Shown in pieces: positions 1 through 8,766 of a stretch of 10,921 nt of DNA. Location of the stretch: positions 1 through 10,921 of the forward strand of contig JAJPZL010000087.1 in NCBI GenBank assembly GCA_021204375.1, in the 5' to 3' direction. The translations under genes were made by a program, and so were the position numbers. The stretch comes from Bacteroides sp. (GTDB lineage: Bacteria; Bacteroidota; Bacteroidia; Bacteroidales; Bacteroidaceae). The notes under the pieces were generated by a model. It was not told where the DNA came from. It saw only the letters and a program-made list of their open reading frames with translations, and did not search any database. Numbering within the stretch: position 1 is the stretch's first letter; every line of letters begins with the position of its first letter.

Positions 1-20
1 GGATATATCAAAAGTATGTG

Positions 21-112
21 GAACCTTTTCAAGGTTCGTTATAGAAAGATGATCCTATCCCGGGGTGTCGCTCCGCTCTACCCCGGGCTATTGATGGATC
101 CCTTCCAGGGAT
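21..112. repeat. REP-like cluster of three palindromes
   Basis: Three perfect hairpins follow one another. The first (21-37) has a 7-bp stem GAACCTT/AAGGTTC with a TTC loop. The second (59-87) has an 8-bp GC-rich stem CCCGGGGT/ACCCCGGG around a 13-base loop that contains a GTCGCTCCGCTC motif. The third (98-112) has a 6-bp stem ATCCCT/AGGGAT with a TCC loop. The element lies just downstream of the permease gene, which ends at 195. From memory, series of short hairpins with a central CCCGGGGT...ACCCCGGG arm recur between genes in Bacteroides and Parabacteroides genomes, which would make this a dispersed REP-type unit. The hairpins are seen directly; the dispersed nature is inferred. None is followed by a T run on the operon strand, so they are not classical terminators, although they could protect the 3' end of the operon mRNA. 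Confidence 0.55.
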
Positions 113-194
113 TTAATACTGAGGATTACATACCTCTGATACATTCAATCTCTGTCTGTCTATGAAAGGACTTACTCCATGAAAGATCAACTCA

Positions 195-1197
195 CTACGC
201 TCCCGCATAAATAAGTAATCCCAATCCGATAACAAACAGAATGAACATGCCCCAATTGAGCCGGTTGGATACTTTGGGAGCCCCTTTAAATTCCTTCCAG
301 ATCAGAATACCCCATAAAGCGGAAACGAGGGTGGCACCTTGTCCTAATCCATAGGAGATGGCTGCACCGGCTTTTTTCGGAAGCGATCATACTGAAGGAT
401 TGCCCCACACACCAGATCATACCACCGACAATGCCTACCAGATGGGTTTTGAAATTGCCTTTGAAATAGGCAAGGATACTGACCGGGTTACCTTCAACCG
501 GACGTTTCATGGCAATAGTGTTGAAAACAAAATTGCTCACAAAGACACCTACGGAAAAGATAAACACAGCCGTGTAAGGAGTTAATTTCCCTGCCTGCGA
601 ATGGGCAAAACTGGTGAGGTCCATAGAGGCAGCCACAAAACGGTAGAAGAAGGCCATGATCACCCCGGCAGCAATGGCGATGAATATACCTTTGGAGGTG
701 AGTTTCTTTTTATCGGTCTGTGCTTTCTTGTAAGCAAGGGCGTTGAGCAAAATAGCTACTACAATAAAAGCAACTCCTACAAAGATGTAGAGGGGATCTC
801 CTTTGGCAGCATTGAAATAGTTGACCAGTACTCCCAATACGAGGGCGAGCCTCACCCCTACCGGAAAGGCGACCGACATTCTACAGAGCGTAATGGCAGC
901 TGATAGTAAGATATTGGAAGCATTAAAGATAACACCCCCTATGGCAGCACTCCAGAGGTTGGAGGAGTCGGCCTGGGCGAGGTCCTGAAGGAAAGGACGT
1001 CCTTCTGTACCTATACTTCCCAGGGTGAATGCCGAGATCACAGAGAATAAAAGCACCCCAACTACATAATCCCAGTAGAATAATTCGTATCTCCAGGTTT
1101 TGGCAGCTAGTTTTTGTGTGTTCCCCCACGATCCCCAGCAGAGCATGGTGATGAAACAGAACAGGATGGCCAACGAATAACTGTTAACTATAAACAT
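195..1197 (-). CDS. DMT-superfamily (GRP / ureide-permease-like) sugar or nucleoside permease, frameshifted
   Basis: This is an inner-membrane permease with about ten predicted transmembrane helices, roughly at residues 9-25, 42-62, 82-104, 109-128, 136-155, 170-190, 207-227 and 251-271, plus two more after the frameshift. The N-terminal CWGSWGNTQKLA motif, the YWDYVVGVLL helix and the GGVIFNASN segment are typical of the Bacteroidetes DMT permeases that resemble plant ureide permeases and RhaT. It is the last gene of the operon, 12 bases after the ADP-ribosylglycohydrolase gene, so ribose or a nucleoside product is a reasonable substrate (inference). The open frame from the ATG runs off after residue 274 into an unrelated tail ending at 286. 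A run of six A on the coding strand (T6 at 372-377) appears to be one base too long. With five, the frame continues through AGAAISYGLGQGATLVSALW and a final helix to TAG at 195-197, giving 333 residues. Residues R106, R116 and N129 sit where relatives carry glycine. Confidence 0.85.
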
Positions 1198-1209
1198 AGT
1201 GATAGGGTT

Positions 1210-2764
1210 TTAGTGTGGTTGATTGTGATATACAACAGGAGCATCCGAATAGATAAGCACATCGCAGAAATTAACGGAGGCTTCGGGAGTGGGATTGAGC
1301 CACTTGAATGTTACAGTGTGTTCACCTTTGGGAAGCTGGTATTTCCAGAAGAGTTCGTGCCGGCGAGTCCGGTACAGAGCGGGTAATTGGGCTGTTTCGA
1401 CTAACTCACCGTCGATGTACATTTCGACCAATGCTACATACTCTTCGTTCTTACTGCTTATGTTCCCTTTGAAGACAACGCCGGTGCCTTCGAAGGTAAA
1501 GGATTCAAATTCATGGATCTTTTTACGGATCTCCTGCAAGTCTACCGGATACAATCCTTCAAATGATTTTTCATAACGCACGGTCTCGGGTTGCTGGCAG
1601 GCAATGGTTACACGCTCTCCCTCTACTTTACCGCCGTAGCGTTCGATCACCTGAAGGGCCTGGTCGAAACTCATTTCATACGTACGGTTCAGGGAGATGG
1701 TAGTATAGGCAAAGTCTATATCTTCTACTTCACGCAGGTTCTTCATCCAGTATTCGGGAATGTTGCTGTAGCCCAGGAGAGTCCCTAAGATACCACCGGC
1801 AGAGGCCGGATTACAATCGGAGTCGGCTCCGCAGCGGGTCGCTATATCGATCGTTTTGTAAAAATCTCCCTGCCCGTAAAACAAACCGATGAGGATGTAG
1901 GCACTGTTGATCACGGCATCAATGTTGAAGGGTACAAATACACCGTCTGGACATCCTATATCAGAGCTCCATTTCTTTTCGCATTCAAACCAGTTCATCT
2001 TCCAGTCATCGGGATACTTTTTGTACCACGAGATCACATCGCTCATACATTGATAATAGGTACTTTGCCTGGGAATGGTCTTTAACGCTTCGGTTACGAT
2101 AAACTCAATATCATCCGAAATGAAAGCGAGAGCATACATAGCGGCTACATAAACGCCACCGTACCATCCATCCCCGTAATTTATAATGTGTCCTACACGG
2201 TCAGAGAATTCGGAAGCGGCATTCACCATCCCCGGGGACATGAGTCCCGCAAAGTCTGCTTCGATCTGGAAATTAAGGTCGTCGGCATGGGGATTATTCA
2301 GCCAATGTCCCGACTGGGGGGCATGATACCATTAAGGATATTATAGCGGGCTGCCTGGTTGGCGTGCCAGAGTACATATTCGGCATTGGCAAAGGCCATC
2401 GCCAGCGAGTCTGCGGGGCATCAATCCCCAACCGGTCGAATACCTCGACAAAGGTAAGGTCCATATATACATCGTCGTAAAGTCCCGGGAACTCGTTGAA
2501 ATACCATTTGATATAGCCATCGGGCCATTTGATGGGGACATAATCCTGGATTATGGTACCGTTGTACCTGAATTCTGTAGGGCCGCCATACGTACAACCG
2601 ATGGTTTGTCCGGCCCAGCCTCCTTTTATTTTGTCCATAAGCCGCTCTTTGGTGATCGTGAACTCTGCGGGGATCGCGCTCTTTGTACCGGAAGCTTGTT
2701 GGGCACAAGAGGTAAGGATGGACATACATAAACATATTGTAAGTAATAAAATACTCTTTTTCAT
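1210..2764 (-). CDS. ADP-ribosylglycohydrolase family lipoprotein, two frameshifts
   Basis: ADP-ribosylglycohydrolases of this family (Pfam ADP_ribosyl_GH) cleave ADP-ribosyl or ribosyl bonds using two metal ions held by aspartates. I chose the ATG at 2764 because it gives a lipoprotein leader (MKKSILLL...ILTSC, Cys20) 10 bases after the ribokinase stop; the longer frame to 2791 would put a tail in front of the leader. Visible motifs are GGWAGQTIGCTYGG near residue 50, LYDDVYMD near 95-102 (probable metal-binding aspartates) and CGADSDCNPAS near 312, matching the family's second metal motif. From about residue 420 a beta-rich extension may be a carbohydrate-binding-like domain. The frame is broken twice at short runs: CCCC (2415-2418) where five C fit, and CCCCCC (2316-2321) where seven fit. 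Adding one base at each restores one 518-residue protein including ADSLAMAFANAEYVLWH and SGHWLNNPHADDL. The leader predicts a surface or periplasmic enzyme acting before uptake through the inner membrane. No internal stop is needed once the frame is restored. Confidence 0.85.
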
Positions 2765-2774
2765 ATTTCTATTT

Positions 2775-3692
2775 TTATTGATCAAACACATCTACTTCAT
2801 TCCGGTAAGGGGCGGAAGATTGAGCCCCTACACGGGTGACGGCAATCGCACTGGTTTTACAGGCAAAACGGACCGAATCGATCAGGGAACGGTTCTCCAT
2901 CAAACCGACCAGTAAGGCTCCATTAAAGATATCTCCTGCGGCTGTGGTATCGATCGCTTTCACCTTATAACCATCTACAAACCGACATATTTCCTGATTA
3001 TAGACCAGAGCTCCGCGGGCTCCTAAGGTGATAACTACATTATCTACTCCCAGGGCGGAGATCTTACGGGCCGCAAGGATAGCGGACTCGTCGTCGGTAA
3101 TGGAGATCCCGGAGATCATCTCTGCCTCTGTTTCATTGGGGGTGATGAGGTAGAGATCCCGGAGAAGATCCTCAGACAAGGGTTGTGCGAGAGCGGGGTT
3201 TAAAACAACCTTTTTACCCTGGGCATTGGCGGTATGGGCTACATACTCTACGGTCTCGATCGGGATCTCCAGCTGCATCAAAATGGCATCTGCCTCTTCG
3301 ATAGCCTCCCTGGCTCGTTGCAGATCGGCCGGTAAGAGTTGCATATTGGCTCCCGAGGCTACCGCAATGCAGTTCTCTGCCCTGGAATCGACTGTGATCA
3401 GGGCTACACCGGATGGATTTTTGAAATCGGAGAGTACAAAGGATGTATTGATACCCTCTTCTTCAAAAAGCTGGTGAGCCTGGTGGCCGAAGATATCGCT
3501 GCCTGTTTTGCAGACGAAGGTAATGTTCCCTCCCAGGCGGGCGATGGCCACAGCCTGGTTGGCTTCTTTTTCACCGGGATTCATAAAGAACTACCCGCCG
3601 ATCACCGTCTCTCCCGGGCTGGGGAGGTGATCGGTCTTGATCACCATGTCGGTATTCGAACTCCCTACTACTAATATTTTCTGTTGTTTCAT
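2775..3692 (-). CDS. rbsK: Ribokinase (PfkB family), in-frame TAG at codon 34
   Basis: Ribokinase phosphorylates D-ribose with ATP to ribose-5-phosphate in the cytoplasm, feeding the pentose phosphate pathway. The reading frame from the ATG at 3692 to TAA at 2775-2777 codes for 305 residues, the normal family length. The start MKQQKILVVGSSNTDMVIK is the standard ribokinase N-terminus, ITPNETEAE (about 183-191) is the PfkB nucleotide-region signature, and DTTAAGD (about 248-254) carries the catalytic Asp254. A TAG at 3591-3593 interrupts the frame between VIGG and FFMNPG, leaving a possible internal start at 3584 that would lack the first 36 residues. Just after it the near-universal GGKGAN substrate motif reads GEKEAN: both glycines are replaced by Glu through apparent G-to-A changes (codons 3570-3572 and 3564-3566). 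The family's usual Thr after Asp254 is Ile, again a C-to-T type change. As written the enzyme would be inactive. It starts 13 bases after the SusD stop. Confidence 0.92.
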
Positions 3693-3705
3693 ATAAGAGT
3701 GTTAC

Positions 3706-5247
3706 TTAATTTGTATATCCGTCGTTCTGGACGAGTTTATCGTTATTGGTCATTACACGGGCCGGAATGGGGAATAATTCGGTATGGTTATCTGCTTCGG
3801 CCTCTTTGAAATCGCGTGCAGCTGTCCATTTGCCAAACCGTATCATGTCCTGGCGGCGGGAGCCTTCCCAGACAAATTCACGTCCCTGTTCGGCATATAT
3901 TTCATCGAGTGTGAGATCGGCTGCCACATAGAGGGGTAATCCGGTACGTTCCCTCACTGCGTTGAACAAAGGTAAAGCCTCCGCTGTCCTGCCCTGACGC
4001 ACCAGTGCTTCGCCTTTCATCATCAGGATGTCGGCATACCGGTATACGACAAAATCGTTACTCATACATTCGCCGTTAAGCCCGTATTCATATTCGTATT
4101 TGGCAAAACGAATCCCTTCATTAGCAAGGGCAGGATTGGCAGCATCGTACAGGGAGGTAACGTGTGGGGTGTAATTGAGCTGGCTGGAACCGAGCATCAA
4201 CGGCTGTCCGGTAGCATCGTATTGGGGGTCATAGAGCCACATGTTGCTACGGGCGTCACCCGTAAGGTCGAAGGTCTCGAAAAAGCTCTGGCTAGTGCAG
4301 AATCCATTCCAGGTACCGTCGATGATACCGAATGTCTCCTGGCTCAGGCCGTGCAGGGTAAGCTGGTGGAAACGGAATTTCCGGTCCCAGCCATTGGATC
4401 CTCCGCTCGCATATACTTTGTCATACACAATGGCAAAAATAGTCTCTCTGGAAGATTGGTTGTTGACGATGAAGTTAGCGAAATAATCACTCTCCAGGTC
4501 AAGCGTTCCCAGTTTGGTCATCTCGTCACACATATCGATCGTCTCCTGCCACCGGGCTGTACCAAACCACTTCTCGTGGTTGAGATATATCTTGGCCAGT
4601 ATGGTATAGGCCATCGCTTTGGTGGCACGGCTATAGTTTTTTGAGTGGGAATCGGCCAGTTTGTCTACATTCTCCAATAACTCGGTCTCCACGAAGTTAA
4701 ATATTTCGGCACGGCTTTTCTGGTCGGGGATACTGGTATCGGTGAAATCGGTGGTGAGCGGCACGTTACCAAAGAGGTCCATCGCATTGAAGTAGAACTA
4801 GGCACACATGGTCTGTATCTCGGCGATCATGCTCTCTTTGACCGGAAAATCAAGGGTGGCCTGCGAAAATTCATACAGGATCTGGTTACACAAGGAGATA
4901 CCGGTGAAAAGGAACTCCCAGGCTTGCCGGATGTTATCGTGCTGAGGGGTGAAGGTATGGGCATGCAGGTCGCGCCATACGCCGCCATCGAGCCATTGGC
5001 CGCCTTCGCGTTGCAGACTGAGGGCTTCATCGGTAGATACGGTGATGGTTTCCCAGATGTTGTAATAGTGTGTATAGCCAAACAGGTGGCTGTATATGCG
5101 GCCGGCACTCATCAGGAACTCCTCTTCGGTGGTGAAGAATTCGTCGGAAGATATGGACGAATAGATACGCTCGTCCAGGTTGGTACACGATTGAAAGTGT
5201 GTACCGAGGGCCAGTAGCAAGGAAAAGGTGACTAATATCTTTTTCAT
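3706..5247 (-). CDS. SusD/RagB-like nutrient-binding lipoprotein, in-frame TAG at codon 150
   Basis: SusD proteins are surface lipoproteins that cap the SusC barrel and capture the ligand. The frame from ATG 5247 to TAA 3706-3708 codes for 513 residues, a usual length. The leader MKKILVTFSLLLALGTHFQSC ends in a lipobox with Cys21. Family hallmarks are TVSTDEAL near 70, GGVWRDLHAHTFTP near 90-103, FNAMDLFGNVPL near 154-165, RATKAMAYTILAKIYL in the TPR part, and the C-terminal YRYADILMMKGEAL, GREFVWEGSRRQDMIRFGKW and HTELFPIPARVM segments. A TAG at 4798-4800 sits between TMCA and FYFNAMDLFGN. Relatives have an aromatic or other residue there, so TGG-to-TAG or CAG-to-TAG would explain it. Two codons earlier a Cys (TGT) stands where Arg is usual (CGT-to-TGT). 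The gene follows SusC by 24 bases and is certainly co-transcribed. Ligand specificity cannot be read from SusD alone; the neighbours point to a ribose compound. Confidence 0.95.
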
Positions 5248-5271
5248 AACTGAATTTTTTTTGTGTACAAA

Positions 5272-8241
5272 CTAAAATGCAAGGTTTACCACGAATATGA
5301 ATGTTTTGGTCCGGGGGTAGAAATCGTAATCCTCTATACCGGGAGCAAGTCCGGAAAGGCTGACTTCAGGGTCGATACCTTTATAACAGGTAATGGTGAA
5401 CAGGTTCTGGCCGGTGACATAGAGGCGCAACTTAAAGATATAACCGGACTTGACAGGCACTGTATAGCCTATGGTCAGGTTATCGAGTTTCAGGAAGGAT
5501 CCATCTTCGATATAATAGGAGGAGTAGACGGCTCCCGGATGGTTCTGGTGATCAAAGGTGGAGTTAAGTACATTCTTGAGTCCCAGGTAGCCCGGACCTT
5601 CGTAATGCAAACGGGTTTTATTGAGCACATCGTTGCCGACCGATCCCCGTAACAGGAAACTCAGGTCGAAATTCTTGTAGACAAAGCTATTTTGCAGGGA
5701 GAAGGTGAAGTCGGGATAGGCATTTCCGATTTTCTGGTAATCGGCTTCTGTGATTCCTTCTACTCCGTCCAGGTCTTCGTACTGAGCGATGCCGTCGGCA
5801 TCAAAGCCGATGAACTTAGGTCCCCAGAAATTACCGATCGATCCTCCTTCCATGATCTGCATGGTATAGACTTTGAGGTCGTCGGGCAGATAGCCTGTAT
5901 CTAAGGCGGTCATGGCATAATCGGCGTTGGAGAAGCTCTTGAGTTTATTGGTATTATGGGCAATGGTACCGACCACATTCCAGCGGAAATTCCTGTTGGA
6001 GTAAGGAGTGGCTGCTAGAGTCAGTTCTACGCCTTTGTTTACAATGGTTCCTACATTGGCAAATTTATAGCCATAGAGATTGGGAGGTACGGGAACGGCA
6101 TAGGTATAGAGCAGGTCTTTAGTGGTACGATTGTAAAAATCAAAGATAACATTGAGGTTGTTCTTCAGGAAGGTAGCGTCAAAACCTACATTGAACTCAT
6201 TCTTCTTTTCCCACCGCAGATCGGGATTGGGGTTACGTCCGGGTTCGTAGGTGCTCAGCCAGGAGTTATTGTAATAGAAATAGGAGGAACCTTTCCGTAA
6301 GATAGGGAGGGATTGGTAATTACCGATCTCCTGATTACCGGTTACACCGAATCCGGCCCGTACTTTAAGATCGTTGATCCAGGTAGCTTCCCGCATAAAG
6401 CGTTCTTGTGTAACACGCCAGCCCACACTGACGGAAGGGAATGTACCCCATTTGTGGTTGGCCCCGAACCGGCTGGATCCTTCGTGGCGTACGGATGCAC
6501 TCAACAGGTATTTTTCCTGATAGTTGTACATCACCCGGCCAAAGAAAGCGATGAGTTTACTGGATTGTTCGGAACCGCTCATGGTAGCTAATCCGTCGTT
6601 CAGGGCTCCACCGGCACCGATGTTGTAGAAAGAGAAGTAATCGGTATCAAAAAGATAGCTCATCGCACTGTAGGCTTCATTCCACTGTTCGCTATAGGAG
6701 TAACCTGCGATGGCCTGAAGTTTATGGTCCTTCCAGGTGTTGGAGTAATCGACCGTAGTTTCCAGCATCTTATAACTGGAATGGTTATTATAAACCTCTG
6801 CCTGCCCGTCTTTTCCGATATATACCGGATGGTATTTACCATAGTAATGTCCGTACCGTTCGCTGGTAGTGGTGGTGGATACCACGGCATTGGCTTTGAG
6901 GTTTTCGAGAATTTGTAAATTAGCGTTCACGCTTCCGGTGAACTGGGTACGCAATCCTTTATCGTCGCGTTGTTCCAGCATAGCCACGGGATTGTAGTAC
7001 TCTATCCCTTGTACATAGTGGTAGGGTCCGTATTGCTCCGGTGTATTTTCAGTCGCATAAATAGGCTCCGTGGGGTTGTGGAACATGGCCTGGCGCATGA
7101 TATAGTCGTCGGCATAGGTGTTCCGGGCTGTGGAATAGGAGACGGTGTAGTCCATCTTCAGGTGATCCTGGAGAAGCAGTTGCGCTACATTCAGGCGGGT
7201 CCGCAGGCGTTCACTGCTACTCTTTTTCACTAATCCTTCATCCCTGTTTCAGGCTATACTGGCACGGTAATTCAACGAATGGGTACCGCCGGAGGAGGCT
7301 ACACTGTAATTCTGGCTGATGGGTGTGCGGGTTATTTCATCAAACCAATCGGTGGAGGCCCCGTAGTCGTGGGCTGAACTTGTCCCGTACTGATCAAGTG
7401 CCCGGCGGAACTGATCTGCATTCATCATATCGGATTTCTTATCCAGCGTTTGTACGGCTAAATAGGAGTTGAATTCAAGTTTATTCACTCCGGCAGCTGC
7501 TTTTTTGGTAGTGACCAGAATAACACCGTTGGTACCGCGGGTACCGTAGATGGCGGCCGCCGATCCATCTTTCAATACATCAAAAGATTGGATATTATCG
7601 GCACTCAGGCTTGAAAGATCACCTCCTACTACTCCATCAATAACGATGAGGGATTGTGCGCCTCCGGCCATGGTAGTTAATCCACGTAACTGGATCTCGA
7701 AATCTCCGTTGGGATTATTCCCTCCGGGACGTGTGATCACAAGTCCTGCGATCTATCCCTGCAACAATTGTAACGGGTCGGTTACATTGCCTGCTTTAAA
7801 ATCGTCACTGGAAAGAGAGGAAACGGAACCGGTGATCTCCTTTTTCGTGGTTGTACCGTAACCGATCACCACCATATCATCGAGTACGGTAAGGTTCTCC
7901 TCGAGTGTTACAGGGATCGTTCTCCGGATTCCTACTGTTTCCTCCACTGAGTTAAAGTCCATAAAAGAGAATAAGAGTACGGAAGAGGGTGATTTTACAG
8001 TGATCCGGTATTCTCCCTGTAGATCGGTAGCCATTCCGTTGGTAGTACCTTTTTCAAGAACACTGACTCCGGGCATGGGCTCGCCCAGCGCATCGGTTAC
8101 TTTACCGGAAATTTCAATGGTACTTGTTTGCGCCTGCAAACTTGTAGCGGACAGGGCTGAAAGCAAGAGACAGATCGTAAAGATGAGTCGTTTACTGAAG
8201 TCATGCTGTCCAGTGTGCTTCATAATTTGATTCAAGTTCAT
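5272..8241 (-). CDS. SusC/RagA-like TonB-dependent outer-membrane transporter, two in-frame stops
   Basis: This is the outer-membrane barrel that imports the ligand bound by SusD, driven by TonB-ExbB-ExbD. The frame from ATG 8241 (a second ATG at 8223 is also possible) to TAG 5272-5274 codes for 989 residues. In order: a signal peptide to about residue 38 (LSATSLQAQ), a carboxypeptidase-regulatory-like domain with IEISGKVTDALGEPMPGVSV at 42-61, the TonB-box region MVVIGYGTTTKKEITGSVSSL at 123-143, the plug with RGLTTMAGGAQSLIVIDGV and SAAAIYGTRGTNGVILVTT, and a 22-strand-type barrel ending in VVNLAF with the terminal Phe. TAG at 7753-7755 (codon 163) falls in LLQG-x-IAGL, where relatives carry Gln, Lys or Arg. 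TGA at 7249-7251 (codon 331) falls in YRASIA-x-NRDEGLVKK, where Trp or Tyr would fit. Asp95 (codon 7957-7959) replaces the family's usual Gly in FSFMGF, a G-to-A type change. The rest is excellent family sequence, so the gene was recently functional. It is the first gene of the operon. Confidence 0.96.
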
Positions 8242-8260
8242 ACTGCTAACGATTAAAGTT

Positions 8261-8622
8261 ACAGGTCGGGTACAAATTCTATCGTCTTAATCCGGATTTA
8301 AGCGAGAGATCTTTTCCCGATCCGAAACAAATGTACAGCCGGACATCCATGCAAACAATCCCATTAAAAACAGCTTCCGGATAATTCCAAAAGCTACTTT
8401 TTAAACAGCATCCGATCTACGCCTGAGAACAAACAATTAACATTCAACGTTTTAAAAAAGAAAAGATAACCGGGAATGATAAAATCCATACATTCTTAAA
8501 AAGCCATTTTTACCTGTAAAGCCGGGAATAGCCGGGGATCACAAACCTACAACCTGCAAAGCGTATTGATTTATTGATAAGCCCGTTCAAACAGGTCTGC
8601 GGAAGTATCAAACAGGTAAAAA
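8261..8622. promoter_or_regulatory. Four ACAGGT motifs, candidate operators
   Basis: ACAGGT occurs at 8261-8266, 8591-8596 and 8612-8617 on the plus strand, and inverted (ACCTGT) at 8512-8517. About 0.25 copies of a given hexamer are expected by chance on both strands of this 520-base spacer. Two copies share the longer sequence TCAAACAGGT (8587-8596 and 8608-8617) with starts exactly 21 bases apart, two helical turns, so a protein could bind both on one face. The 8608 copy and the inverted copy share an 11-base sequence, ACAGGTAAAAA, as an inverted repeat (8507-8517 against 8612-8622). The 8261 copy lies in the predicted 5' leader of the SusC operon. Binding by the divergent regulator is inference. 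Confidence 0.35.
8328..8358 (-). promoter_or_regulatory. Candidate Bacteroides-type promoter of the SusC operon
   Basis: On the minus strand a perfect TAnnTTTG element (TACATTTG, 8335-8328) lies 20 bases downstream of a TTG (8358-8356). This matches the -7/-33 pattern of Bacteroidota vegetative promoters (TTTG or TTG, 19-21 bases, TAnnTTTG). Transcription would begin near 8320 and leave a 5' leader of about 80 bases before the SusC ATG at 8241. A TAGAATTTG sequence nearer the gene has one base too many between its halves and is a poorer match. The element is seen in the sequence; its activity is inferred. Confidence 0.5.
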
Positions 8623-8686
8623 AAGGCAGTTTGGGTTTGTCGGAATCCATTATAAATTGAGGGTAGGGTCTATCAATTATATTGCT

Positions 8687-8694
8687 TACTTTTA
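8687..8694 (+). promoter_or_regulatory. Weak candidate -7 element for the divergent gene
   Basis: TACTTTTA matches seven of eight positions of TAnnTTTG and lies about 70 bases before the ATG at 8763. I see no TTTG at the expected upstream distance, so this is only the best match in the region. Confidence 0.2.
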
Positions 8695-8736
8695 GCTGGT
8701 AATCCTCCATATATCCCCAAGAGATATACTTAATTT

Positions 8737-8766
8737 ATGAAAAACAGAGTAGAAAAACAAGTATGA
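8737..8766 (+). CDS. Nine-codon upstream reading frame overlapping the regulator start
   Basis: An ATG at 8737 opens a frame coding for MKNRVEKQV that ends in TGA at 8764-8766, overlapping the ATG of the next gene in an ATGA arrangement. This is the geometry of translational coupling. It could equally be chance in an A-rich leader, and the peptide has no recognisable feature. Confidence 0.2.
   Translation: MKNRVEKQV

Larger units (their letters stand above)
8242..8762. promoter_or_regulatory. Divergent intergenic control region
   Basis: These 521 bases separate the start of the SusC gene (minus strand) from the start of the presumed regulator gene (plus strand). The region is AT-rich and has no credible protein; a 66-codon minus-strand frame at 8510-8710 shows no family features. 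It contains a probable operon promoter, four ACAGGT motifs (described separately), a weak candidate promoter for the plus-strand gene, and a short tandem TTATTGAT-type repeat near 8563-8579. A divergent regulator and target operon sharing such a spacer is the usual arrangement for a locally acting regulator. Confidence 0.6.

Noticed and set aside
2316..2321. Phase-variable G run switching the ADP-ribosylglycohydrolase
   Set aside because: The runs are only four and six bases, too short for typical phase variation, and two separate runs would both have to change.
3560..3600. Diversity-generating retroelement or other targeted mutator
   Set aside because: Those systems alter adenines in a variable repeat near a reverse transcriptase; here cytosines and guanines are affected, across all genes, and no such gene is present.
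8510..8710. A 66-codon minus-strand reading frame in the divergent spacer
   Set aside because: No leader, motif or promoter, and it covers the candidate operator sites; it is most likely chance.
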